Assembly: GCA_963573315.1 (NCBI GenBank)
Contig: OY752143.1
Span: forward strand, 2,914,001 to 2,978,000
Source: Entomortierella parvispora
Taxonomy: Eukaryota; Mortierellomycota; Mortierellomycetes; Mortierellales; Mortierellaceae
Length of the DNA stretch: 64,000 nt
Direction of reading: 5' to 3'
Positions 47,853 through 56,934 of this stretch are shown here, piece after piece. How positions within the stretch are numbered: the first letter of the stretch is position 1; every line of letters starts with the position of its first letter. A model generated the notes under the pieces. The model had not been told where the DNA came from. It saw only the letters and a list, made by a program, of their open reading frames with translations, and searched no databases. The position numbers and the translations under genes are program-made.

Positions 47853-48737
47853 TTATTCTTCTCGAGACTTTACAGAAGACACACTCATGAGTCGCGCTGA
47901 GTACTTGAGGTCGACCTCGGCAACCATCTCCTGAATCGCCTTCTGTGATAACATCAGACCGCCCCCTAGATCACCAGTCGTCCAAAGGACCAATTTCTTG
48001 TCTTTGAAGAACACGCTCGCGCCTGCCAACCCAGGCTGGTTCTTGAAGTGCTGCCGCAATCGATTGGCGCAGGCCTCACAAGCCATCCCTTCCACATGAA
48101 CCTCATACTTGACGAGTGCCTTTGGTTCGTGAAAGATGTCGACGGGAGTTGAGGAGAGTGGATCGGATTTGGCATCAGAGCCGACACCACCGCCGCATTT
48201 TGGAGCAATAGCCGCCCGAGTATTGGACGGGATGGTGGCCTCACAAAACTCCTCGGGGTCTGCCATCTTGATGATTGCCGTCTTTTTTATACCAGAAACT
48301 CGACTCGTGATGGTGGACCATAACGAAAAGGGACCTATGGAAAGGTTGCTGTTGACTTGGATCAAGGGACTCAAGGACGACGATTGGTTGTAGACGGACA
48401 CCATTTCGGGCGTTGCAGTGAGGAACAAGGTGATAGCGAGAGTGAGAGCGGTCCTGGTCGAGAATCGGTACTTGAAAACGGTATACAGGATCAGGAGGCT
48501 GGAGATGGAGAGGAATAAGGGACGGAACTGGGTCAGGACCGAGAACCCAGCACAACCGATCGAGAAGAGGTTGAGGAACAACTGCACAACACAACAGGAG
48601 GACGAGAGGAGACCTAAGGCTAGAGCGGAGAGATAGGAAGACTTTGAAGAGGCTGTAGAGGATGTGATTTGTTTTCTTGCTTGGCTGTCAGCCTCCTTGG
48701 AGGCAACGACCCTTTTGCGGCCCTTGGGGCTGGCCAT
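47853..48737 (-). CDS. MerT-like membrane protein fused to a heavy-metal-associated (HMA) domain
   Basis: This is a single exon of 294 residues. Three hydrophobic segments lie in the first 115 residues. The first carries the paired cysteines SSSCCVVQLFLN (C48, C49) and GCAGF (C62), followed by LTQFRP, a pattern like bacterial MerT-type mercuric transporters. After a linker with CGGG comes an HMA domain with the metal-binding MACEACANRL (C220-x2-C223) and the usual following helix. It probably moves or senses a soft metal ion (Cu, Hg or similar) at a membrane; the metal is not known. The start Met at 48737 follows a pyrimidine-rich leader; an upstream in-frame Met exists at 48878. It is head-to-head with MED10. 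Confidence 0.7.
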   Translation of the reverse strand: MASPKGRKRVVASKEADSQARKQITSSTASSKSSYLSALALGLLSSSCCVVQLFLNLFSIGCAGFSVLTQFRPLFLSISSLLILYTVFKYRFSTRTALTLAITLFLTATPEMVSVYNQSSSLSPLIQVNSNLSIGPFSLWSTITSRVSGIKKTAIIKMADPEEFCEATIPSNTRAAIAPKCGGGVGSDAKSDPLSSTPVDIFHEPKALVKYEVHVEGMACEACANRLRQHFKNQPGLAGASVFFKDKKLVLWTTGDLGGGLMLSQKAIQEMVAEVDLKYSARLMSVSSVKSREE

Positions 48738-49065
48738 TATCTGAGGTGAGACGAGGATGAGGAAGGAAAGGGGTGTTGTTTCTGAGGAAGAAGAAAGGCC
48801 TTTGAAGGAGGAGGATAGAGGATAGAGGATGGAGGACGGAGGATGGAGGATGGTAGATGTAGGGCAGAGGGAATTCAAGAATGAGGACGTGGAGGAAGGA
48901 GGACCACGCGAGGGATTTCAAGAATTAAAAAAAATGGAATGCTTGTGTTGCAGGCAGACACAGTCCCTGATTCGTTGCTCTCTCTTGCATTGCGCATGTG
49001 ACATGCATGCGTTTTGTGCATCTTTCCTTCTTTGATTGACTGCCTCGACACATCCAGGAGCTACC
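48738..49065. promoter_or_regulatory. Divergent HMA-protein/MED10 intergenic region
   Basis: There are 328 bp. The HMA-proximal part has repeated GAGGATA/GGAGGA units (48800-48860). No known site was recognised. Confidence 0.5.
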
Positions 49066-50068
49066 ATGGCCTCCGCAACATCCGGCAATGCCGCCACGAC
49101 GCCCGTCAGCAGCACCACCGGTACCAGCAGCCATAACCACAGCAACACCGCATCCACATTCACGTCCCCTGGCTCGTCTTCCGCGCCCCGATCTGGAGCG
49201 AATGCGCCCGCAACAACAGCAGTAGGACTAGGTGGCGAGCCATCAGCGGGAACATCAAGTCCAAATGCGGAAACAAATGCTGCTGAACTAGCGGCTGCAG
49301 CTGCCACGGCAACCGAAGAAACGAGGCAGGATCTGGAATTGAAGCTCAAGGAATTGATTGAATGTCTTCTCGAGCTGAGCATCACAGTCTATGACTTTCA
49401 ACCTGAAAGCAACTTACTCGTGCACCAGAAGATGTGAGTGACTTGTTTGACGGACCACAAGAGGATGATCTAGTCAGACCGGTGTATACCTTGAAAGGCA
49501 AAAAGGAAGTGTCCACTAAAACAAAACAACCTCGCCCTTTTAGTCAAGAACTCATTGCACAGATATCCGAGATTGATGGCTTTAAGGACAAGCTGGACAT
49601 GATGGTGCCGATGGAGGTTCTTGGGTACAGACCGAACTGCATCCTTTAAGCCAAATACTGGAAGAAACGTGATTACGGGATATCCTAACATTTCGAACTA
49701 TTTATTTTCTCCTCGTCCATAGATTCATTGAAGATGGACGGAACCCAGATCATTTTACTAAGAGCTTCATCGAGAGTGTTGCAGGAGAGAACCAGTTCAC
49801 GAACGGAAAGATCACGGCTATGAAGGTACAGAGCAGGATGAGTGCTTCCAAAGAACGTACCTCATTAATGACCGCCATACTCATTGAACCATGTTTCGAT
49901 CTCTAGACTTTTGAGGATGCATTGACACAGAACTTGGGCAATATATTCCCAGAAGAATTGAAAGACTATCAAAGTCTGGTACAAGAAGCAACAACGTCGA
50001 CATCAGGGACATTCACGGAAGTAACAGACAATACAACCGCAATGGACACCAGCACTCCTCCATTATAG
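49066..50068 (+). CDS. MED10: Mediator complex subunit 10 (Med10/Nut2)
   Basis: Exons are 49066..49433, 49544..49624, 49723..49825 and 49907..50068, giving 237 residues. Med10 is a conserved subunit of the middle module of Mediator, linking activators to RNA polymerase II. The N-terminal 85 residues are Ser/Thr/Ala-rich and specific to this protein. The conserved part reads LELKLKELIECLLELSITVY, then LVHQKI joined to QELIAQISEIDGFKDKLDMM, VPMEVLG, FIEDGRNPDHFTKSFIES and a C-terminal FPEELKDYQSLV. The family match extends over all four exons and fixes each splice phase. The 3' end converges on the RING-protein gene (245 bp apart). Confidence 0.88.
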
Positions 50069-50313
50069 AGATAACACGCCACTAGGAAAGAGTGGAGACG
50101 GAATACCTTCCGAAAAGAAAAACCTGCATAGGCCCATCTTCCCCTAACTCTTCTGCAAAGGGAACTAATTGGATGGCTAGGCGGTTGTACTGTACATTAA
50201 CGAAAAACACACAATAAAGGAGAAGCTAACCTACCTAGACCGGCGACTTTGCACCAAGTCAATTGAGATGTGTACTTTATTTTATCAAAACAATAAAGGA
50301 TATAGATCGACAA

Positions 50314-52191
50314 CTACCGAAATCGTCTTGCGCGCTTGGTTGGTCGAGGGTTTTGATATTGATTCTGAGCATTAAAAGCACGTTTGGTTACTGTCGACCC
50401 TGTAGGAGATTGCCTGAGTCGTCCACTTTCGAATGGTTCCATCATCAACGGGTTTTCGCTCGCGATTTGGATCCAGCCAATCAGATGAATCAAGGATTGG
50501 GCAATCCAGATCCATCGTTCCGCGCCCAGGTAGAGAATCGTACGTGGGATGGGAGCGGAGGGCACCGAGGGATCATCAACGTATGCACTTCCGACCTCTG
50601 CTTGTTCCAGTCCCTCAAGCTCCATTTTGCTAAGACGCGCTCTCGAACACAAGAAGCGGTGGATCCTCGCCAAAATCCATTGACCATGCTCGATCCAGGC
50701 GTTTGCGTTATGGATCCTCTCAGACCCTCTCGGGGAGTACTGATCCGTCGGGACCAAAAAAAGGAGCACGAGTTCTAGGACCATGTACTCCCGTTTGAAT
50801 CGGACTCGGGTCTGGAACTCTTGTGGGTTCGGCAGGGTGATCATATCGAGACAAAAGTGAATCAGAGCAATGTACAGTCGATGTGGAGGGAGGATCAGAC
50901 CTGAGGTGGGAGGATCTATGAGGGCATGGTCGCTGTACTCGGGAAAGTTCCGTTCGTCGGAAGGTCGATAACAGAGATCCTGGGCTGCGTTCAGCTGAAA
51001 GTATTGGAGCAGTAAACTGGGGCCACTTCGGGATGGAGATGCTGAGGTGATAGAATGGAGGTATTCGAGAAATGTGTCATTTGATCCCCAAAGATATCGA
51101 TCCGATAGCTCTTGTTCCACAACCGCTAGACTTTCGGTAGCCTCAAGTCCAAACGGATCACTTGGACATTGGGAGTGGCTCAAGACTGTCGTTCGTGATG
51201 CCTGAGAACAATGCAAGTAATCGCGAGGAAGAAGACCAATTGTAGCCTTGAACATGTCGGCCGAATTCTCAAAAGTGGAAATAAAACGAATCCCTCGGCA
51301 CAATGGACACGCAACATTGCCCGCACGGTTCAAATCTTGCTCACATTTCCAACAGGTTCTGTGGCCACAATTGGCGTTGACCTTCATGATGGTCGTTGAT
51401 CCACTTTGGAAGCAGATCGGGCAGTCGCCTTGCTCAGCCAAGGTAGTCGAGCCAACGCCGTAGAACGTCGTCAGACTATTCAGGAGGGAAAGATTCTGAC
51501 CGTGCTCGAGTGCTTTGGGCTCAACCATGTTCTTGAACCAATCTTGAATGCTCTGGATTGAAGTGTTTTGCAGGAAGTCGGATACATAACGGTAGGCGTT
51601 GCTGTTGCTGCCCCTGTGGTCATGAGAATCTGTGGCCAAAAATATGGATCGACTCCGACCGCGGTGTGGAAGGCGTGGATGCATGGCATGTTGTTGGAAC
51701 GCGAAAGACAGAGGGCCTGCAGTCGCCGTCGATGGTTCATTGGGATTCGCCTCCATCTCTGGCGAAGGCTCGTCTGACCGAACGAGCCCTGGCAGGGGTT
51801 GGAATAGGGGTGAAGAACAGCAACTCGTCCACTCCATCATATCATCATCTCCTGAATCATCGCTCTCAGTAGAATCGCGGCGCTCTTCTTGGGTTGACTC
51901 TGGAGACGCTGAGACCGAGGTCATCCACGGCATAGAATGAGGATCCCTGGGTGGAATTTCTGGAGGACTGTAGTGCGGAGGAGCTTCAGCGTTGACGCGC
52001 ACCTCGACGAGACCATGGCGATCGCGACCTGTCATAGCTTGGCTTTGAACGCACTGACGTCGGACCAACTTCGCGGAGGCTACTTGTGAAGTGGTCAAGG
52101 AGAGTAGAGAGGATTTGGGCGAGGAGTCCATTAAGATGGAGGGTTGGTAGCCAAGGCTCGTGAACATGGGAGGGGCACTGAACTTGTGCAT
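50314..52191 (-). CDS. RING-finger protein (C3HC4), probable E3 ubiquitin ligase
   Basis: This is a single exon of 625 residues from the Met at 52191. The RING is at residues 257-298: CPIC, then NCGHRTC, WKC and ACPLC, giving a C3HC4 set with all eight ligands. The N-terminal 250 residues are Ser/Pro/acidic and likely disordered. The C-terminal 320 residues are mostly helical, with hydrophobic stretches (MVLELVLLFLVPT, ILYLGAERWIWIAQSLIHLI), and end in a basic tail (RPTKRARRFR) that could be a nuclear signal. The ligase function is inferred from the RING. Substrate and partners are unknown. An in-frame Met upstream at 52332 is possible but would translate the leader. Confidence 0.75.
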   Translation of the reverse strand: MHKFSAPPMFTSLGYQPSILMDSSPKSSLLSLTTSQVASAKLVRRQCVQSQAMTGRDRHGLVEVRVNAEAPPHYSPPEIPPRDPHSMPWMTSVSASPESTQEERRDSTESDDSGDDDMMEWTSCCSSPLFQPLPGLVRSDEPSPEMEANPNEPSTATAGPLSFAFQQHAMHPRLPHRGRSRSIFLATDSHDHRGSNSNAYRYVSDFLQNTSIQSIQDWFKNMVEPKALEHGQNLSLLNSLTTFYGVGSTTLAEQGDCPICFQSGSTTIMKVNANCGHRTCWKCEQDLNRAGNVACPLCRGIRFISTFENSADMFKATIGLLPRDYLHCSQASRTTVLSHSQCPSDPFGLEATESLAVVEQELSDRYLWGSNDTFLEYLHSITSASPSRSGPSLLLQYFQLNAAQDLCYRPSDERNFPEYSDHALIDPPTSGLILPPHRLYIALIHFCLDMITLPNPQEFQTRVRFKREYMVLELVLLFLVPTDQYSPRGSERIHNANAWIEHGQWILARIHRFLCSRARLSKMELEGLEQAEVGSAYVDDPSVPSAPIPRTILYLGAERWIWIAQSLIHLIGWIQIASENPLMMEPFESGRLRQSPTGSTVTKRAFNAQNQYQNPRPTKRARRFR

Positions 52192-52946
52192 GGTACAAGT
52201 GGATCTTTGAGAGAGAAAGGGATAGAAATATACGGAGTAGCGGGGGTAAAGCAAGAGGCCGGAAGTAGTGGGGAGGGACGAAGAGCACATGGGAGAGATA
52301 TTGAAGGTACTGTCGATGCATCTCCTTCCCAAAGGACGTCTCCAGCCTGAAAACTGCCGTCAATTGACACCCCATCAAAGCCACCAAAAAAGAATTGACA
52401 CTTTCCGATGTGAAATTTGGCTTTTTTTACGTTCATTTGAACACCACTCGACGCGATAACCGCAATTGAGAAATACCAGAGTGGTCACCGCTATGAGCAA
52501 GTGAACTTCTTTGAGGACTCTCGCTTCCTTTGAACCTGTGGACAAGCTGGACTTGAAAGACTGGAGGATATCAGAGGATTATCCTTCGTTATTCTAAAAA
52601 AAAATAATCATATATTCATAAGTCGGACCAGACTCCTATGTGGAGAGGTGGTGTCGATCCTCATCCTGCGACAAGTCGGTGTATTATTTGAGACGTGTGA
52701 ATCGGACGAAGGGAAACTTGAAGTAGAAGGATACGTTCTATGTAGCTCTTCAGCTGGCACCTTCCGACTGAGATTCGATACGCGCATGCAGCTCAGAGCG
52801 TTACATACTGCACACCGTTGCGTTTGATGGTTTTATTAGGTAAAGCAAAGGCCAGCCTCATTGATTCCAAGGTTGGGTAGATATATGTAAAGCTGTGGAA
52901 GCGTCCAAGTGAAGATAATGTACAAAGTTCGTCTTTTTTCTGTCGC
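52192..52946. other. Intergenic upstream of the RING gene
   Basis: There are 755 bp between the RING start and the SSS1 stop. It is A/T-rich in 52590-52625. No gene or RNA is recognised. Confidence 0.5.
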
Positions 52947-53619
52947 TTAAGCACCACCGCTATCAAAGAATATAAAAAGGAGGTACAAGCATGTCAGTTT
53001 CAACCCTGAGGCAACGGAGGACAGGGAGCGGTTGAGTCAGATACAGTTCAGTGACAACTTACACGAGGATGTTGTTGATAGGGATGTGGATCAGCTTGAC
53101 AACGAAGCCGATGACTCCCATGACCAAGAATCCCATAGAGACGGCCTGAGTGATCTGCATGAACTCTAGAATAGATAGCAATTGATGGTTAACACAGGCA
53201 ATATAGTGCTTCCAAGTTTCAGGGAGCCAGCGCCATTGTCTGAGAGAGTTTTGTGGTCTGGAATTTCCTATGCGATCGATCCGCCTCTTCTCTTGGGAGT
53301 GCAGACTCTTCAGTCGCGTCATCTGATGTACGCTCTTGTCGCAGTGAATGAAAGTAACGTCCATCCGAGAAGGCTGTAGAACTGCGCTATGTCCCTGTCT
53401 CACAGTTCTGACTGTCTAATGATATAGTGGCGTCTTCAGCGGCGGCCCTTGGACGATCCTCTCTTGCCAGCTGCCCGCACGGGAGGTGATCTCTTGACAA
53501 CAGCGATGATGCTCCGTACCTTTGCGATCGGGCTTTGTGCAGCGGTTGATGAAGGCGACACCATCCTTGATGAATTGCTTGGGGCCTTCGATGGCGGTCT
53601 GGGCGAACTCGTTGTCCAT
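52947..53619 (-). CDS. SSS1: Protein translocation subunit Sss1/Sec61 gamma
   Basis: Exons are complement 53520..53619, 53063..53165 and 52947..52959 (13 nt), giving 71 residues. Sec61 gamma is the clamp subunit of the ER translocon. The conserved pattern is complete: [38 protein letters not shown] (membrane helix), [14 protein letters not shown], and the last four codons GGA-stop in the 13-nt final exon. Phase and the common VGG ending of this family support that tiny exon. The first intron (354 nt) is long for this window. It is head-to-head with TIM10, 374 bp between starts. The call is firm. Confidence 0.92.
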
Positions 53620-53993
53620 GGCGGATATGATGAAGGTGATGTGGAGAGGAAGTGGGAGGGAGAGGGGATGAGAAGATGAAAAGGATGGTGAGCGAACTGA
53701 AGGAGTGGGAAAGAAGGCACAAGAACGAACGAACGAGCGAGAGCACACATTTCACGGGCCAACCAATCAGCACGAGCCAAATGCGTCCGCCCTTGAGGAA
53801 GCATTTGGCGCAGGGCATGCGATACGCGGATCTTCTTCCCGTGAGCCATTGACAACAGCAGCCAAGCCACAACAGAACCACTCTCTGCTGAAGTGCCCGC
53901 GCACACGGATACCGTGAATGCATGCATGCAAGGAGTTTTTCTTTTCTTTTCTCTTCACCCCAATCCCCTCGTCGCACAGAGAATCAATTCGCC
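53620..53993. promoter_or_regulatory. Divergent SSS1/TIM10 intergenic region
   Basis: There are 374 bp between two small protein-translocation genes (ER and mitochondria). Contains CGAACGAACGAGCGAG near 53722. No specific site was recognised. Confidence 0.5.
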
Positions 53994-54689
53994 ATGTCTT
54001 TCTTTATGAACCAAGCCTCCAACCAGACGGTCAACATGCAGAACATGGCCATGGCCGAGCAGGAGCTCGAGATGGTCTCGGACTTGTTCAACCGGTACGG
54101 AAATGCACTCTCCTCATAATCATGGGAGCCGAGAACAACAAAAGGAAGCGAGCGTCAGAAACGGTCCTTGCGCTGCAGGGTTGCTGAATGAAGAACGCTG
54201 TTCCGATGTTCTTGGCTGGCATGAAATGCAGGATACATTTAACCATGATATCCAAGAGTACTGACAATCGTCTCCCACTCTCTTTCATTATTTCATCGTA
54301 TCACTCTACTTGGTTGTCCTCGTTTTTCTTGCCATTGGATCGGAACGTCGTGCACGCCCTCTTTGGATTTTAATCGACAATGCTATACCGCGAATCTCTT
54401 CTTCAATTGGACTGCATCTATGTTGACTGGACTCACACTCTGCGATCTGGATCTGGATCTATTTCAATGGAGGGGGTTTTTTTTTCAACCGACACACTTT
54501 GGGCAACAAACGACAAACAGCATTGTCTCGTCCTGCCACCAGAAGTGCATTCCCAAGACCTACATCGAGGGGGACTTGAACAAGGGCGAGGCGGTCTGCA
54601 TTGATCGTTGCGTCTCAAAGTTCTTTGAGGTCAACAAGACGATCGGAACCAAGCTCCAGCAGATGTCTGGTGCTGGTCTCCCCATGTAA
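53994..54689 (+). CDS. TIM10: Mitochondrial intermembrane-space chaperone Tim10
   Basis: Exons are 53994..54094 and 54521..54689, giving 89 residues. Small Tim proteins form a Tim9-Tim10 hexamer that carries hydrophobic precursors across the intermembrane space. The twin CX3C motif is complete at C39/C43 (SCHQKCIPKTY) and C60/C64 (GEAVCIDRCVSKF). LNKGEAVC and KTIGTKLQQMS point to Tim10 rather than Tim9. The 426-nt intron is the longest in the window, and splicing joins LFNR to IVSSCHQKC in phase. The call is firm. Confidence 0.92.
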
Positions 54690-55011
54690 AATACTTTTCC
54701 CCTCCCCCTTTCCCACCCGACTCGGACCCTCAACCCCACACCAAATTCGTAAGCTTACTCTAGACGGAGGAGAACCGGATCGATTGTCGGACTACAACAA
54801 CCTCCCACTCAAGGATATACATCTGATTTTCTTGAGACTCAAGCACGGACATGTGTAAATAAATCCAGTTTTAATATATGAGAAGGCAAGAAACGTCAGG
54901 AGATAACGTGCGGATAACTCTATGGCATGCAAGCTGCACCCGGCGATATATCATCTCTCCAGAATCCAGAGATCAAGCGTGTCACTGGCACTTCTGAAAA
55001 TGGAAATTCTA
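54690..55011. other. Convergent 3' region between TIM10 and the GNAT gene
   Basis: There are 322 bp holding two 3' untranslated regions. No gene is seen. Confidence 0.55.
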
Positions 55012-55881
55012 CTATTCCTTTCCAAGAGCAGCAGCCACTGTCCGCCATCCATAACCAATACATTCATAAGGCAATCCTCTCAGATCCAAAGTTCTGATCG
55101 CGACTTCTTCACATCCGATGCGTTTGTAGAAGGCTCTAGCTTGTACATTGCCCTCCAAAGTCCAAATTATGACAGATCCACGCATCTTGAAACGATCGTA
55201 TCCCTGTTGTAAAGCACCCATTAACAGTTTCCGACCAATGCCTCCGCCCTGAACACCCAGCTTGACATAGAGTGTATCGATCTCACAATCGAATCCATCT
55301 TGAGGCCATCCCTCCTTGAATCGGTGGTTGTACGCACGAGCCCAGTACGGGGCCATGACTTGAGACATCCCAATGACCTCAGGCTCTCCTCCTGGAATGA
55401 CACTCGATCGTTCCGCAACGATATAGGCCATTTTGCGATCATCGACGGCAGCTATTACAGGCAGAGCATAGTGAATAGAAGACTGTTGTCAGGGAAACCA
55501 TAACTCTTTCTCTTCCTTTCGTCTTCGTTTCTAAGATCAAAGACAAATAGTGTTCCTACGGGTCATATTATTCGCGTGAAAGCTGGTCATGTCGTCATAA
55601 TTGAGGTTGTCGAGAAAATCCCTGTCGACAATTTCAGAGTAGTGATGTTTGTAATTGGAGAACTGCATCTCAGTCATAAAGGGTGCGTCCTCTACACGCC
55701 CATGGCGAAAGATCACTTCTTGGAGAGGAGCTTCCTGTGAGGCACTGGAGGTTGAGGCAGTAGACGGGGTTGGCGAGGAGATGGAGCGGATAGAAGGCAT
55801 CGAAGGGATGTGGACCAATTGAGGTCTTGTATCAGGGCATTTGACGCTCAAGTTAGGCTCAGAGGGGACTGAGGAGACCAT
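55012..55881 (-). CDS. GNAT-family N-acetyltransferase
   Basis: Exons are complement 55560..55881 and 55012..55451, giving 253 residues. Residues 1-50 are Ser/Pro-rich. The GNAT fold follows: the N-terminal strand and helix (FRHGRVEDAPFMTEMQFSNY), DDRKMAYIVAERSS, then CEIDTLYVKLGVQGGGIGRK, in which QGGGIG is the acetyl-CoA pyrophosphate-binding loop (Q/R-x-x-G-x-G), and GNVQARAFYKRIGCEE. The intron donor GTAGGA at 55559 was chosen because it rebuilds a continuous core (NNMTPAVDDRKMAYIVAE). The substrate is unknown. Confidence 0.85.
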
Positions 55882-56603
55882 GGTAGCGTGCGCTTAATAA
55901 AAGAAAGGGGCGAGTGCGACAGAAAGTGGAGCTAAATGGCGGAGAATATGGCAGACAACGTTCGTGCGTGTGTGGGGGAGAAAAGAAGAGATGAGGAGGA
56001 AGGAATCGAAATGGGGGAGAAGAAGAGAAGAGATGAGCTGCATGAACAAAGTGCATGCGCCGTCGCACACCCTTGAGGTTCTTGGTGGACAGGCGCTGCG
56101 TGAGCAAGTTGAGTGAGGTGACTCAACGTCAAGGTTGAAATGCAAAAAAAAAATCCTGAGGGAGGGGGGTTCTGGGGCGGTATTCCCCCCGGCATAAAGG
56201 GATTGTCTTGTCCCCTTGCTGCGCAGCCAACGCCCTGCGTTTGGATCAGTCGAGCATCTTGAATATGGAGAGACCAATCGCTCCACGATGAGGACCTCAT
56301 CACATTCATCATCTGTCTCGTTCCCGGGTGGATGGTTCTGACACCTCGATGATCCAAACGCCCGAGATGTGGAGACAATCGTACCAGCTCCGAGATAACA
56401 TATCGATCCCGCCTCTGCTTTTAGCAATGGTGTTTGTTGCCTCTCTCTTCCTCTCGTACTCAACGACAACGGAAAAGAATCCACTAACTGGCGTTCATGG
56501 TTCGAAGCACCAGAAAGACAACTGCGACTCGGAAGGACCGTTTCCCCGATCCAGATATTCTGTTAGTGCGCCTTCCCGATTAGGGTGACAATCGAAGGTG
56601 CTA

Positions 56604-56641
56604 GAAATTTCCCGAATGCTCTTACAAATTCCAGAAAGTTG
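56604..56641 (+). promoter_or_regulatory. Heat-shock elements upstream of BAG copy 2
   Basis: A perfect three-unit element GAAATTTCCCGAA (56604-56616; GAA-nn-TTC-nn-GAA) is followed 12 bp later by TTCCAGAAAGTTG (56629-56641; TTC-nn-GAA-nn-TTg). This is the pattern bound by trimeric heat-shock factor. It lies about 290-330 bp before the start codon and 93 bp before the TATA-like box, which fits an Hsp70 co-chaperone gene. Confidence 0.7.
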
Positions 56642-56733
56642 TAGCGCGCGTCCGTCAAGTTTCGTCATGGCTGCTGAGCAAGCAGACAAACGAGCAAGTA
56701 GCCTAACGCATACGAGGCACAGTACTTTGCTTT

Positions 56734-56744
56734 AATATAAAAGG
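56734..56744 (+). promoter_or_regulatory. TATA-like box of BAG copy 2
   Basis: AATATAAAAGG, also present upstream of copy 1 (minus strand, about 41458-41469), at about 190-200 bp before each start codon. Confidence 0.6.
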
Positions 56745-56934
56745 AACCGTCATCTTCTCCCTGAAATGAATTCTCATCACAAAAAAGCACTTCATCACAC
56801 ACACACTCCCTCTGCTCCAAGAGCAACAATAGCAACAACACCTGCCTGTCCCTATCTCCAACATTCACACCACCCCTTTAACCATTCATCCACTCTCAGC
56901 ATCAATTCACTTCACCACACCAGCAGTATCCAAC

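Larger units (their letters stand above)
55882..56934. promoter_or_regulatory. Upstream region of GNAT gene and BAG copy 2
   Basis: There are 1.05 kb between divergent starts. The BAG-proximal part holds two heat-shock elements (56604-56641), the element shared with BAG copy 1 (56660-56684), a TATA-like AATATAAAAGG (56734-56744) and a leader nearly collinear with that of copy 1. The GNAT-proximal side is a T/C-rich leader on the minus strand. No additional gene was seen. Confidence 0.6.
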
